From NCBI GenBank assembly GCA_903875135.1, contig CAIQUZ010000113.1, positions 1 through 64,000 on the forward strand: DNA of 64,000 nucleotides, read 5' to 3'. The translations under genes were made by a program, and so were the position numbers. The notes below the pieces were generated by a model. It was given only the letters and a program-made list of their open reading frames with translations. It had not been told where the DNA came from and made no database searches. Positions 55,215 to 64,000 of the stretch are shown piece after piece. Source of the DNA: an uncultured beta proteobacterium. GTDB lineage: Bacteria > Pseudomonadota > Gammaproteobacteria > Burkholderiales > Burkholderiaceae. Every line of letters starts with the position of its first letter. Position 1 is the first letter of the stretch.

Positions 55215-56483
55215 TTATTTCATTGCCATTTTAAGGGAGTCAGTCCCCGTGCGCTGACGATACCGCTCCAAAAAGCGAGCAAGCCGAGCAATCGCTTCAC
55301 GTAAAACATCTTCAGTTGGTAAAAATACGAGGCGGAAATGGTCTGGATGCGGCCAGTTAAACCCAGAACCTTGAACCAACAAGACTTTTTCTTCTTTTAA
55401 AAACTCGGCAATAAAGTCCTGATCATTTTGGATCGGATACATCTGTGCATCAAGTTTTGGGAATAAGTACAAGGCAGCTTCTGGCTTAACGCAAGTAACC
55501 CCAGGAATTTTAGTAATCAAATCATACGCAAGGTCGCGTTGTCGGCGCAGACGACCACCTTCTCCTACAAGTTCATCAATGCTTTGATATCCACCTAAGG
55601 CAGTCTGGATTGCCCATTGTCCTGGCACATTGGCACATAAGCGCATCGACGAAAGCATATTTAAGCCTTCAATATAATCTTTTGCCGGAGCCTTATCGCC
55701 GGAAACGACCATCCAACCAGCGCGATAACCACACGAACGATAATTTTTGGATAAGCCATTAAAGGTGATTGTCAAAACATCTGTGGATAATGAAGCTACT
55801 GAGGTGTGTTTTTTACCATCATATAAGGTCTTATCATAGATTTCATCAGCAAAAATAATAAGTCCAAATTCCCGAGCTAAAAGTACAATTTGCTGTAAAA
55901 CCTCATCAGAATAAATAACGCCCGTCGGATTATTGGGATTAATAATCACAATACCTTTAGTGCGTGGCGTTAATTTGGCCTTGATATCGTCAATATTGGG
56001 TGCCCAGTTTTTGGTCTCATCACAAAGATAATGCACCGGTGTGCCACTTGACAAACTCACTGCCGCGGTCCACAACGGATAATCCGGGGCTGGCACCAAG
56101 ATTTCATCACCATTGTTGAGGAGGGCATTCATGGCAAGAACAATCAGTTCCGACACACCATTACCCGTGTATATATCATCAATTCCAACACCCTGAATGT
56201 TCTTTTGTTGGCAATAATGCATGATTGCTTTGCGGGCAGTAAAGATACCTTTAGAGTCAGAATAAGCCGCAGAATTGACTAAGTTACGAATCATATCTTG
56301 CTGAATTTCTTCAGGCGGGTCAAAGCCAAATACCCCAACATTCCCAATATTGAGTTTAATAATCTTCTGCCCCTCTTCTTCCATCTTGGAAGCAAGCTCT
56401 AATACGGGGCCCCGAATGTCATAACAAACATTATTCAATTTGTCAGATTTAAGAAAGTTTTTCACTATATCCACACAATTCAA
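55215..56483 (-). CDS. alaA: Alanine-synthesising aminotransferase AlaA
   Basis: A class I PLP aminotransferase of 422 residues, very close in motif wording to E. coli AlaA: NVCYDIRGPVLE, GNGVSELIV, VPAPDYPLWTAAVSLSSG, NPNNPTG, FADEIYDK and the PLP lysine in TFNGLSKNYR. It makes alanine from pyruvate and glutamate. An oddity is GNVGVFGFDPP where E. coli has GNPAPFGFEAP. It lies 27 bases before hom on the same strand and is divergent from the Mth938-arn run. Confidence 0.9.
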   Translation of the reverse strand: MNCVDIVKNFLKSDKLNNVCYDIRGPVLELASKMEEEGQKIIKLNIGNVGVFGFDPPEEIQQDMIRNLVNSAAYSDSKGIFTARKAIMHYCQQKNIQGVGIDDIYTGNGVSELIVLAMNALLNNGDEILVPAPDYPLWTAAVSLSSGTPVHYLCDETKNWAPNIDDIKAKLTPRTKGIVIINPNNPTGVIYSDEVLQQIVLLAREFGLIIFADEIYDKTLYDGKKHTSVASLSTDVLTITFNGLSKNYRSCGYRAGWMVVSGDKAPAKDYIEGLNMLSSMRLCANVPGQWAIQTALGGYQSIDELVGEGGRLRRQRDLAYDLITKIPGVTCVKPEAALYLFPKLDAQMYPIQNDQDFIAEFLKEEKVLLVQGSGFNWPHPDHFRLVFLPTEDVLREAIARLARFLERYRQRTGTDSLKMAMK

Positions 56484-56485
56484 AG

Positions 56486-56515
56486 TTAATTAGCGACTTA
56501 AACGCTCGCTATAAT
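56486..56515 (+). promoter_or_regulatory. Candidate promoter for the Mth938-arn run
   Basis: A perfect TATAAT (56510-56515) with TTAATT (56486-56491) 18 bases upstream. Transcription would start about 20 bases before the GTG at 56542. The only other space for an arn promoter is inside the Mth938-like gene. Confidence 0.5.
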
Positions 56516-56541
56516 GACTATATTATGACAGAGCTGACGCC

Positions 56542-56913
56542 GTGAAACTACAACCTGACCCAAAAGAAGCACTGAATACCGTAACTCGTTACGATGCTCA
56601 ATATATTGAAATCAACGAAATACGCTTTAATCAGTCGATCATGGTGATGCCGCTTGGAGCCGTCGAAGCATGGTCCGTCAAAAGCTTTGACGACTTAAGT
56701 CGTCATGATTTTTCAAAAATTATTGAAAAAAAACCTGCGCTCGTCATTTTCGGAAGTGGTCAACGGATTCGATTTCCCGCACCAAGCCTCTTACAAGACC
56801 TGATCCAGACAAGGATTGGCTTCGAAACAATGGATACCCAAGCTGCTTGCAGGACGTATAACATTCTCATGAGTGAAGGGCGATTGGTTCTGGGCGCTTT
56901 TTTAATTGAATAA
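56542..56913 (+). CDS. Mth938-like domain protein
   Basis: 123 residues of the Mth938/DUF498 family: the central IFGSGQRIRFP and the C-terminal LVLGAFLIE are conserved elements. The function is unknown; a eukaryotic relative is the complex I assembly factor NDUFAF3. The start is GTG at 56542. The stop codon shares a base with the arnT ATG (TAATG), so the two are translationally coupled, which places an unknown protein at the head of a lipid A modification operon. Confidence 0.85.
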   Translation: MKLQPDPKEALNTVTRYDAQYIEINEIRFNQSIMVMPLGAVEAWSVKSFDDLSRHDFSKIIEKKPALVIFGSGQRIRFPAPSLLQDLIQTRIGFETMDTQAACRTYNILMSEGRLVLGAFLIE

Positions 56914-58640
56914 TGATGAACTTTCGTTCTTTTAAATCCAGCGCTTCCTTGTTCTCCAATAAAAGTTGGAGTGCTCAGCATCTCTTGTGGTTGGGCTTAC
57001 TCTCTATCATCTGGCTAGGCACACTCGGCTGGCGTCATCTGATTCCTTCAGATGAAGGACGGTACGCTGAAATTGCTCGAGAAATGTTCATCAGCGGCAA
57101 TTGGATTGTGCCACGCTATAACGATTATTTATATTTTGAGAAACCGCCATTACAAATGTGGGCCACGGCACTTGCCTTTCAATTATTTGGCATCGGTGAT
57201 TGGCAGGCTCGCTTATGGAGTGGTTTGACCTCTCTGCTGAGTATTGTTCTTGTCGGTGTTACTTGCCGTCGTATTTGGGGGTTTAGGGTCGGGACTATTT
57301 CAGCACTCATTCTTGCTTCATCCCCGCTATGGATCATCGGTGGTCACTTCAACTCCCTTGATATGGGAGTCGCGTTTTTTATGTCTAGCGCTTTATGTTG
57401 TTTAATGCTAGCTCTTCATGCACCGCCCGACTCACAACAAGAAAGGAATTGGATGTTGGCCTGCTGGGTAATGATGGCCCTTTCCGTTCTCTCAAAAGGG
57501 CTCATTGGTGTTGTTTTACCAGGCTTTGTCTTGGCATGCTACTCCTTAACGGCGATGGACTGGGCCTCATGGAAAAGAATGCACTGGGTCAAGGGGCTCA
57601 TGGTGTTTTTTCTCATTGTCACACCTTGGTTTGTTCTAATTATTCAAAGTCATCCCAGCTTCTATCACTTTTTCTTCATCCATGAGCACTTTGAAAGATT
57701 CACGACGAATGAGCACCAACGTACCGCACCATGGCACTTTTTTTTACCTTTAATTGCCGTAGGGTTCTTGCCTTGGCTTATTCAATTACCTTCAGCGATA
57801 AACTGTGCAATCAAAGAGCGTCAGACGGCGGGAGGATTTAAACCCATTTGGCTATGCTTTTGCTGGGTCATTGCCATCACCTTCTTTTTTAGTCTCTCTA
57901 AATCGAAACTACCAGGATACATCTTACCCATATTACCGGCTTTAGCCATCATCACGGGAGTCTCTGTGGCGCAACTTTTTGAAAAAAAGAAAACACTCCG
58001 TCGGCAAGGAGCGACGCTTTGGCAAATTCAACTCATCGTTTTTGGGCTACTATTTGTTGTAGGATTCCTTTTCATTTCTAAGGTCCGTAAAACTGGTGAA
58101 TACTATGAGGTCGCTTTATATGCAACTTATGCTCAGATCGTGACCTTGGCATTAGTGATTGGCGTCATTGGTTCTATCACGGCATGGATTTATCGCCATA
58201 ATGCCATTAAAAGCTTCTTAATTTTTTCTATGTCAGTGATTACTTTATCGCTCACTGCTGGCATTGGCCACGAAGCTGTTGGTAGATTATTATCAGGATA
58301 CGATATGGCTCAAAAGGCCAAACCATTCATCCAAGCAACAGATCCACTTTATAGTGTTGGCATGTTAGACCATACGGTTCCGTATTATTTGCAACATACG
58401 GTCATTATGGTCAATTACAAGGACGAATTAGAATTCGGTATTACACAAGAACCCGATCGATGGATCCCCTCAGAAGAGGCATGGATCGCCATTTGGCAAC
58501 AACATCCAGATCGCCAGGCATTTGCTATGATGAGTTGGACGACCTATGACCAACTCTTGGCAAAGGGTGTAAAAATGCAAGTGATTTCAGAAGATCCTTT
58601 ACGTATTGTGGTCGGTAAACGTCAACTCACAGCACCCTAA
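56913..58640 (+). CDS. arnT: Aminoarabinose lipid A transferase ArnT
   Basis: A polytopic inner-membrane glycosyltransferase of the GT-C type, 575 residues. It moves L-Ara4N from undecaprenyl phosphate onto lipid A phosphate on the periplasmic face, lowering affinity for cationic peptides. The hallmark first-loop motif is PSDEGRYAEIAREM, with FEKPPL after it and about 12 hydrophobic helices. It is placed first of the arn genes here rather than last as in E. coli. A second ATG at 56916 is possible. Confidence 0.9.
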   Translation: MMNFRSFKSSASLFSNKSWSAQHLLWLGLLSIIWLGTLGWRHLIPSDEGRYAEIAREMFISGNWIVPRYNDYLYFEKPPLQMWATALAFQLFGIGDWQARLWSGLTSLLSIVLVGVTCRRIWGFRVGTISALILASSPLWIIGGHFNSLDMGVAFFMSSALCCLMLALHAPPDSQQERNWMLACWVMMALSVLSKGLIGVVLPGFVLACYSLTAMDWASWKRMHWVKGLMVFFLIVTPWFVLIIQSHPSFYHFFFIHEHFERFTTNEHQRTAPWHFFLPLIAVGFLPWLIQLPSAINCAIKERQTAGGFKPIWLCFCWVIAITFFFSLSKSKLPGYILPILPALAIITGVSVAQLFEKKKTLRRQGATLWQIQLIVFGLLFVVGFLFISKVRKTGEYYEVALYATYAQIVTLALVIGVIGSITAWIYRHNAIKSFLIFSMSVITLSLTAGIGHEAVGRLLSGYDMAQKAKPFIQATDPLYSVGMLDHTVPYYLQHTVIMVNYKDELEFGITQEPDRWIPSEEAWIAIWQQHPDRQAFAMMSWTTYDQLLAKGVKMQVISEDPLRIVVGKRQLTAP

Positions 58641-58676
58641 TTTGGGCCGATTTTTTAAAGTTTAAAGACACCTCAT

Positions 58677-59843
58677 ATGACCAACCAAAGCTCCGTGTTT
58701 TTACCATTTACCAAACCTAACATCGATGAGGCAACCATTGCTGCTGTGGGCGATGTCCTTCGATCGGGATGGATTACAACAGGTCCAAAATGTGCGGAAT
58801 TTGAAAAACTACTCTCAGCGTATTTTGGTGGTCGACCAGTACGCTGTTTTGCAAATGGCACCGCCACAATGGAAGTAGCACTTCGTGTTGCTGGAATAGG
58901 TCCCGGCGATGAAGTCATCACCACACCAATCTCCTGGGTATCTACCGCCAATGTCATCTTGGCCGTTGGAGCTACGCCGGTTTTTGTCGACGTTGATCCT
59001 CTAACCCGTAACCTTGATTTAAATTTAGTGGAAGCAGCAATCACCCCCCTAACAAAAGCTATCATGCCAGTCTATCTATCCGGCTTGCCAGTAGATATTG
59101 ACCGTCTTTACCAAATTGCCCATCACTATCATTTACGCGTGATTGAAGATGCTGCACAAGCACTTGGCTCGATGTGGCGAGGCGACCCCATCGGAAGTTC
59201 TCGAAATACCCCTTCTGACCTTGTGAGCTTTAGTTTTCAGGCTAATAAAAACTTGACAACCATTGAGGGCGGATGCCTCGTCATGTCGACCGAAGAAGAA
59301 GCTATTCTTGCTCAAAAATTACGTTTACAAGGAGTGACTCGGTCGGGCTTCGATCAGATGGAAGTAGATGTTTTAGGAGGAAAATCCAACCTCACCGATG
59401 TAAATGCTGTAATTGGAATCCATCAAATGCAACAATTAGCGAATGTCGCTAATCAACGAAAAGAACTTACTAAGCACTATTTCAGCTGCTTTGAAAAAAC
59501 CCATCTTGTCCGAAATGGGCTAGAACTTCCCATTCCTGACTTTATTCATAGCAACTGGCATATGTTTCAGGTCGTATTACCCATTGAAAAATTAAAAAGA
59601 CTAGGTATGAGTCGATCAACCATCATGCAAAAACTCAAAGATATGCAGATTGGTACTGGCGTTCACTACCCTCTAATTACTCAATTTAAACTCTATAAAG
59701 AACTGGGTTACCTAGCAAAAGATACTCCTGTTGCTCAGCGCATTGGGGAATCCATCTTGACTTTACCCCTCTTCCCACTAATGTCAAATACTGATGTTGA
59801 AAGAGTCGTTATTGCCTTAGACACAGCCCTGCTTGAAGTCTAA
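58677..59843 (+). CDS. arnB: UDP-Ara4O aminotransferase ArnB
   Basis: A DegT/DnrJ/EryC1-family PLP enzyme of 388 residues that aminates UDP-4-keto-arabinose to UDP-Ara4N. The PLP lysine lies in FQANKNLTTIEGG, with IEDAAQALGS upstream binding the ring. The opening FLPFTKPNIDEATI matches the family. It starts 36 bases after arnT. Confidence 0.93.
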   Translation: MTNQSSVFLPFTKPNIDEATIAAVGDVLRSGWITTGPKCAEFEKLLSAYFGGRPVRCFANGTATMEVALRVAGIGPGDEVITTPISWVSTANVILAVGATPVFVDVDPLTRNLDLNLVEAAITPLTKAIMPVYLSGLPVDIDRLYQIAHHYHLRVIEDAAQALGSMWRGDPIGSSRNTPSDLVSFSFQANKNLTTIEGGCLVMSTEEEAILAQKLRLQGVTRSGFDQMEVDVLGGKSNLTDVNAVIGIHQMQQLANVANQRKELTKHYFSCFEKTHLVRNGLELPIPDFIHSNWHMFQVVLPIEKLKRLGMSRSTIMQKLKDMQIGTGVHYPLITQFKLYKELGYLAKDTPVAQRIGESILTLPLFPLMSNTDVERVVIALDTALLEV

Positions 59844-59888
59844 TCTGGCAATTTTCCTACTTTTATAAAACCGTCATAAAATCAGACT

Positions 59889-60890
59889 ATGCAGATCATT
59901 TCTGACGCATTGCGTCAATTAACGCCACCAACTCCATTAAATCCGTTGATTTCAGTGGTGATTCCTGTTTATAACGAAGAAGCTGGGTTAGATGAGCTCT
60001 TTGCCCGCTTATACTGCGCTCTTGACCTCATGGTCACTGAGCTTTATGTACGATACGAAGTGGTGTTTGTCAATGACGGAAGCCGTGATCACTCGGCCGC
60101 CATCCTCGCAGCACAATTTGAAAAACGTCCAGAATCCACACGGGTTGTTTTATTTAATGGCAACTTTGGTCAACATATGGCGATCATGGCAGGATTTAGT
60201 TACGCAAGGGGAGATTTTATTGTCACGCTCGACGCGGACTTACAAAACCCTCCCGAAGAAATTAGTAAAATCGTCAAATACATGTTGGAAGGTCATGACT
60301 ATGTTGGGACCATCCGTGTTGCCAGAAAAGATTCGCATTTTCGTCGCTACGCATCGAAAGCCATGAATCAATTACGCGACCGTATTACGAAAATCACCAT
60401 GACGGATCAAGGTTGTATGATGCGCGGCTACAACCGACGCATAGTCAATCTAATGAAAAAAAGTAAAGAATTAAATACCTTTATTCCGGCCCTTGGCTTC
60501 ACCTATGCAAGTCAACCCATCGAGATTGAAATCAATCATGAGGAACGATTCGCTGGTGAGTCTAAATATTCTTTTTATCAACTCATTCGCCTGAATTTTG
60601 ATTTAGTTACCGGCTTTTCCGTTTTACCTTTACAGGCGTTTTCACTGATTGGAATCCTTCTAGCATTAGCTTCAGCAACCCTATTTATCTACCTCATTGT
60701 CAGACGCTTTTTAATTGGCGCTGAAGTTGAAGGTGTCTTCACTTTATTTGCGTTGAATTTTTTCCTCTTGGGAGTTATTTTGTTTGGCCTAGGTCTACTT
60801 GGTGAGTATGTTGGACGTATCTATCAACAAGTTCGTAAGCGCCCCCGTTACGTTGTGATGGGGGTTTTGGAAAGTGATGCAAAAGAATAA
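59889..60890 (+). CDS. arnC: Undecaprenyl-phosphate Ara4FN transferase ArnC
   Basis: A GT2 glycosyltransferase of 333 residues with two C-terminal membrane helices. The catalytic domain shows SVVIPVYNEE, VFVNDGSRD and TLDADLQNPPEE. It attaches formylated aminoarabinose to the lipid carrier on the cytoplasmic face. Its 3' end overlaps the next gene by 14 bases. Confidence 0.93.
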   Translation: MQIISDALRQLTPPTPLNPLISVVIPVYNEEAGLDELFARLYCALDLMVTELYVRYEVVFVNDGSRDHSAAILAAQFEKRPESTRVVLFNGNFGQHMAIMAGFSYARGDFIVTLDADLQNPPEEISKIVKYMLEGHDYVGTIRVARKDSHFRRYASKAMNQLRDRITKITMTDQGCMMRGYNRRIVNLMKKSKELNTFIPALGFTYASQPIEIEINHEERFAGESKYSFYQLIRLNFDLVTGFSVLPLQAFSLIGILLALASATLFIYLIVRRFLIGAEVEGVFTLFALNFFLLGVILFGLGLLGEYVGRIYQQVRKRPRYVVMGVLESDAKE

Positions 60891-61803
60891 AGCAATAGTA
60901 TTTGCATACCATACAGTGGGTGTGAATTGCCTAAAGATGTTGCTCACCCATGGTTTTGATATACCGCTTGTGCTAACCCATGAAGACTCAGCTAGCGAAC
61001 ACATTTGGTTTGATTCGGTTCGAGATCTCTGTGCTGAGAACCAGATTCCCTTCATTACACCAAGCAGTTTTGATAATCCTGAACTCATCATCCAACTGAA
61101 AACAATTGCCCCAGATTATCTTTTTTCCTTTTATTACCGACAAATGATCCCCAGTAACATCCTGGCTATCGCAAAAGTAGCAGCCCTCAATATGCATGGC
61201 TCATTGTTACCAAAATATCGTGGACGCGTTCCCATCAATTGGGCAGTCTTAAAAGGTGAGACAAAAACAGGCGCAACACTGCATGTGATGGAGGCAAAAC
61301 CTGATGCAGGAGATATCGTTCATCAAAAATCCGTTACGATTCTTCCTGATGAAACCGCCTATGAGGTTTTTTTAAAAGTAGCGGAAATTGCCGCAACAAC
61401 TTTAGAAGAGGTCATTCCAGATCTTTTAGAAGGTATTGTTCCAAGACGTCCAAACCGACTACAAGAGGGTAGCTATTTTGGTGGAAGAACTCCCGAAGAT
61501 GGCAGAATCAATTGGCAAGATGACGCCCAAAATATCTACAACCTAGTTCGTGCGGTTGCACCACCCTACCCCGGAGCATTTACCGAAATGCATGGTAAAA
61601 AATATATCATCACCAAGGCAATGCTCGCTAGTCTGCCCAATCGCCTCATTACTTCTCGAATAGGCTTAGATGTGGTAGATCAGCGAATTTATGGATGCTG
61701 TGGCGATGGTCGAGTACTATTGATCTCACAACTTTTCCTTGAGTCAAATGAGGTTTCTCCCGTAGAACTTCAACAAATTCTTTTTAACTCCACAAAAGAA
61801 TAA
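60877..61803 (+). CDS. arnA: UDP-Ara4N formyltransferase (ArnA N-terminal half as own gene)
   Basis: 308 residues from the ATG at 60877 (GTG at 60874 also possible) with GGAAAG upstream. It is a methionyl-tRNA-formyltransferase-like fold with the catalytic set Asn, His and Asp in NMHGSLLPKYRGRVPINW and PDAGDIV. In E. coli this domain is the first half of bifunctional ArnA; here it ends at about 308 residues and the dehydrogenase is a separate gene. Confidence 0.9.
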   Translation: MQKNKAIVFAYHTVGVNCLKMLLTHGFDIPLVLTHEDSASEHIWFDSVRDLCAENQIPFITPSSFDNPELIIQLKTIAPDYLFSFYYRQMIPSNILAIAKVAALNMHGSLLPKYRGRVPINWAVLKGETKTGATLHVMEAKPDAGDIVHQKSVTILPDETAYEVFLKVAEIAATTLEEVIPDLLEGIVPRRPNRLQEGSYFGGRTPEDGRINWQDDAQNIYNLVRAVAPPYPGAFTEMHGKKYIITKAMLASLPNRLITSRIGLDVVDQRIYGCCGDGRVLLISQLFLESNEVSPVELQQILFNSTKE

Positions 61804-61834
61804 AATAAGTCTTATTACCAAACGGAATTAATAT

Positions 61835-62881
61835 ATGAGCAAAAAGATTTTAATCCTAGGTGTGAACGGTTTTATTGGTCACCATTTATCAAAGCGTATC
61901 TTAGAAACCACCGATTGGGATATTTACGGTATGGATATGCAAAATGACCGCTTAGTGGATATGGCACAACATCCAAGAATGCACTTCTTTGAAGGTGATA
62001 TTACGATTAATAAAGAATGGGTTGAATACCATATTCGTAAATGTGATGTGATTATTCCCTTAGTTGCTATTGCAACCCCAGCAACCTATGTCAAACAACC
62101 TCTAAAAGTGTTTGAACTCGATTTTGAAGCGAACTTACCGATTGTTCGCTCAGCACATAAATATGGCAAACACCTCGTATTCCCATCTACCTCAGAAGTC
62201 TACGGAATGAGTACGGATACAGAGTTCGACTCTGCCTCATCACCACTGATTTATGGTCCCATCAATAAACCGCGCTGGATTTATGCTTGCGCCAAACAAC
62301 TCATGGATCGGGTGATTTGGGGTTATGGGATGGAAGGGCTACGCTTTACTTTATTTAGGCCTTTCAATTGGATTGGTCCTGGTCTAGATAGCATCTATAC
62401 CGCAAAAGAAGGTTCTTCAAGGGTGGTTACCCAGTTTTTAGGTCATATCGTCAGGGGTGAGCCCATCAATCTCGTCGATGGTGGCGCGCAAAAAAGAGCC
62501 TTTACCTATATCGATGATGGTATCAAAGCGTTAACCTTAATCATCGAAAATAAAAACGATATCGCCAATGGCAAGATCTATAACATCGGTAACCCCAGCA
62601 ATAATCACTCGATCAAAGAACTGGCGAAAATGATGATGGATATCGCTCACCGTGTTCCAGAATATCAGGCCTCAGCTAAGGAAGTCGTGATCCAAGAAAC
62701 CACGTCTACAGAGTATTATGGATCGGGGTATCAAGATGTTCAAAATCGTGTCCCAAAAATCGATAATACGATGCAAGAATTGGGTTGGAAACCTGAAACC
62801 AATATGGCAAATGCCTTAGAGCATATTTTTGAAGCTTATCGTCACGACGTTGTGAAAGCTCGTCACTTAGTCGATCATTAA
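61835..62881 (+). CDS. arnA: UDP-glucuronate C4 dehydrogenase/decarboxylase (ArnA C-terminal half as own gene)
   Basis: An extended SDR of 348 residues producing UDP-4-keto-arabinose from UDP-glucuronate. The NAD motif is GVNGFIGHHL and the catalytic Ser-Glu pair is in STSEVYGM. Tyr and Lys are in YACAKQ, and the decarboxylation Arg in QKRAFTYIDDG. It lies 31 bases after the formyltransferase. The two-gene arrangement is the one seen in Burkholderia-type arn clusters. Confidence 0.93.
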   Translation: MSKKILILGVNGFIGHHLSKRILETTDWDIYGMDMQNDRLVDMAQHPRMHFFEGDITINKEWVEYHIRKCDVIIPLVAIATPATYVKQPLKVFELDFEANLPIVRSAHKYGKHLVFPSTSEVYGMSTDTEFDSASSPLIYGPINKPRWIYACAKQLMDRVIWGYGMEGLRFTLFRPFNWIGPGLDSIYTAKEGSSRVVTQFLGHIVRGEPINLVDGGAQKRAFTYIDDGIKALTLIIENKNDIANGKIYNIGNPSNNHSIKELAKMMMDIAHRVPEYQASAKEVVIQETTSTEYYGSGYQDVQNRVPKIDNTMQELGWKPETNMANALEHIFEAYRHDVVKARHLVDH

Positions 62882-62886
62882 TCCTC

Positions 62887-63804
62887 ATGGGTAGCATTGC
62901 CCTCAAAATAGATGTCGATACACTTCGAGGTACTCTTGAGGGTGTACCTCGTCTTCACAACTTACTCGAACAACTTGATCTCAAAGCCACTTTTTTATTT
63001 AGTCTAGGTCCAGACCATACAGGGTGGGCGCTCAAACGTATCTTTAGGCCAGGTTTTTTAAAAAAGGTATCCCGGACCTCCGTCGTTGAACATTATGGAT
63101 TGAAAACCTTGAGTTATGGTGTTCTTTTACCGGCACCAGATATCGGAATCAAAGCTAGGGCAACTTTACAATCAATTCAACAAGCGGGATTTGAAGTAGG
63201 TATCCATACATGGGACCATATCGTTTGGCATGATCAGGTTCGCCATCAAAGTGCCAAATGGACGATAGAGCAAATGCAACAATCGTTTGAGCGTTTTACT
63301 GATATTTTTGGTGCGTCCCCAACCACGCATGGCGCCGCTGGTTGGCAAATGAATCAGTTCGCTCTCGAACAGTTAGACCGTTGGCAGATGCCATATGCAT
63401 CCGATGGTCGTGCCGCACTCAATCTCGTACCCTATCGCTACCAACTGCAACATGGCCCTTCAAAGCATATTCAATATCCAACAACACTACCGACCTTTGA
63501 TGAATTACTGGGTGTCAACGGCATGGATGGTGATGCTGCCGTCAACCACATTCTTAGCCTAACGGCCAATAATCCCAATGATCAGGTTTTTACTTTACAT
63601 GCTGAATTAGAAGGTCAAAAACTCCTACCCTATTTTTCAAAACTACTCATTGGGTGGCTACATCAAAATCACCAGTGTGTAGATATGCGTAGCCTTCATC
63701 AGTCTTGGATAGCTACAGGTCAAACCAGACATTTGATTACCCTACCACTTGCATTTGACTCGATTCCCAACCGTTCAGGTGAACTCGTCATCATGAACCC
63801 CTAG
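62887..63804 (+). CDS. arnD: Ara4FN deformylase ArnD
   Basis: A NodB-like metal-dependent deacetylase of 305 residues that removes the formyl group from undecaprenyl-P-Ara4FN. Motifs are KIDVDTLRGTLEGVPRL, GIHTWDHIVWH with the two metal His, and a C-terminal FTLHAELEG. It starts 5 bases after the dehydrogenase and ends the arn run. No arnE/arnF flippase genes follow within the window. Confidence 0.92.
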   Translation: MGSIALKIDVDTLRGTLEGVPRLHNLLEQLDLKATFLFSLGPDHTGWALKRIFRPGFLKKVSRTSVVEHYGLKTLSYGVLLPAPDIGIKARATLQSIQQAGFEVGIHTWDHIVWHDQVRHQSAKWTIEQMQQSFERFTDIFGASPTTHGAAGWQMNQFALEQLDRWQMPYASDGRAALNLVPYRYQLQHGPSKHIQYPTTLPTFDELLGVNGMDGDAAVNHILSLTANNPNDQVFTLHAELEGQKLLPYFSKLLIGWLHQNHQCVDMRSLHQSWIATGQTRHLITLPLAFDSIPNRSGELVIMNP

Positions 63805-63868
63805 CGAAATTAAAGTCAGTCATCAAATGATGGCAAAATAGAGGAATATTTTTTAGGAGACAAACTCG

Positions 63869-64000
63869 ATGAGTATCAAAATTGGTGACACTTTACCCGA
63901 ATGCACATTACCAGCCACCTCTGGATTGACTTTTAGCTCTGCATCTTGTTTAGGCAAAAACTTGGTTTTATATTTTTATCCAAAAGATGCAACTCCTGGT
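63869..64000 (+). CDS. bcp: Peroxiredoxin Bcp/PrxQ, 3' end outside window
   Basis: The first 44 residues are visible, starting MSIKIGDTLPECTLPAT and ending FYPKDATPG. The peroxidatic Cys should be the next residue, just outside the window. The family reduces hydroperoxides with thioredoxin. AGGAG precedes the ATG, and a 64-base gap separates it from arnD. Confidence 0.9.
   Translation, partial: MSIKIGDTLPECTLPATSGLTFSSASCLGKNLVLYFYPKDATPG

Noticed and set aside
56485-56502. PmrA-box-like direct repeat GTTAAT-N6-CTTAAA upstream of the arn run.
   Set aside because: Half-sites are 12 bases apart start to start instead of 11 and only partly match; too weak to call without a motif scan.
63820-63835. 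Small CATC-AAAT-GATG hairpin between arnD and bcp as a terminator.
   Set aside because: Four to five base pairs and no adequate T-run.
1-64000. tRNA, rRNA, CRISPR, transposase, integrase or phage genes.
   Set aside because: Looked for in gaps and coding frames; none recognised. All gaps are under about 260 bases.

Overview
The window looks like a chromosomal segment of a free-living, fairly low-GC member of the Burkholderiales (Betaproteobacteria). By eye the GC content is in the low to mid 40s percent; it was not computed. Four grounds support this: the core gene orders uvrB / iscR-iscS-iscU-iscA-hscB-hscA-fdx and alaA-hom-thrC-moeA-moaD-moaE; four Bug/TctC solute receptors with no tctA or tctB nearby; an intracellular PHB depolymerase whose catalytic residues fall at the same numbers as in Ralstonia PhaZ1; and an aminoarabinose cluster with ArnA split into two genes. 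A Polynucleobacter-like organism would fit, but that is inference. I found no tRNA, rRNA, CRISPR array, insertion sequence or prophage gene, and no gene-free stretch longer than about 260 bases.

Layout. 1-2.6 kb: the 3' part of prfB, entering the window just upstream of its programmed +1 frameshift, then lysS. 2.6-9.45 kb: an accessory catabolic block of three Bug receptors, two alpha/beta hydrolases, a pyrone-dicarboxylate-lactonase-like amidohydrolase and a tartrate/D-malate dehydrogenase-like enzyme. 9.5-15 kb: the isc operon, with a recognisable IscR site over its promoter. 15-28 kb: housekeeping and central metabolism (uvrB, aromatic aminotransferase, phaZ, an orphan RnfB-like ferredoxin, DUF1841, nth, HIT, aceA, an MFS carrier, clpB with a heat-shock-type promoter, a GIY-YIG protein).

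28-50 kb is the main accessory region. All 20 genes lie on the minus strand with tight spacing, headed by an AraC-family regulator. The first five after the regulator are a molybdenum hydroxylase (large, FAD and 2Fe-2S subunits), a CoA ligase and a crotonase-fold protein. That set and order match hmfABCDE, the 2-furoate pathway described in Cupriavidus basilensis, which leads to 2-oxoglutarate. They are followed by two complete branched-chain-type ABC importers, a histidine-rich fatty-acid-hydroxylase-like membrane protein, an SDR, an aldehyde dehydrogenase, a Bug receptor and a UbiD-family decarboxylase. My reading is a furan-carboxylate catabolic island. The UbiD enzyme may be a furandicarboxylate decarboxylase (HmfF-like), and the dehydrogenases may feed furan alcohols or aldehydes into furoate. 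The downstream half is inference and may contain an undescribed extension of the pathway.

50-56.5 kb returns to core genes on the minus strand: moaE, moaD, moeA, thrC, hom, alaA. The molybdopterin genes supply the cofactor that the neighbouring hydroxylase needs. 56.5-63.8 kb on the plus strand is an Mth938-like gene followed by arnT-arnB-arnC-arnA(formyltransferase)-arnA(dehydrogenase)-arnD, which together make and transfer L-aminoarabinose to lipid A. The window ends inside a Bcp/PrxQ peroxiredoxin gene.

Start codons were re-chosen where the sequence argued for it. TTG starts are inferred for the tartrate-dehydrogenase-like gene, hmfD and hmfA, and GTG starts for rnfB, the Mth938 gene and one Bug gene.
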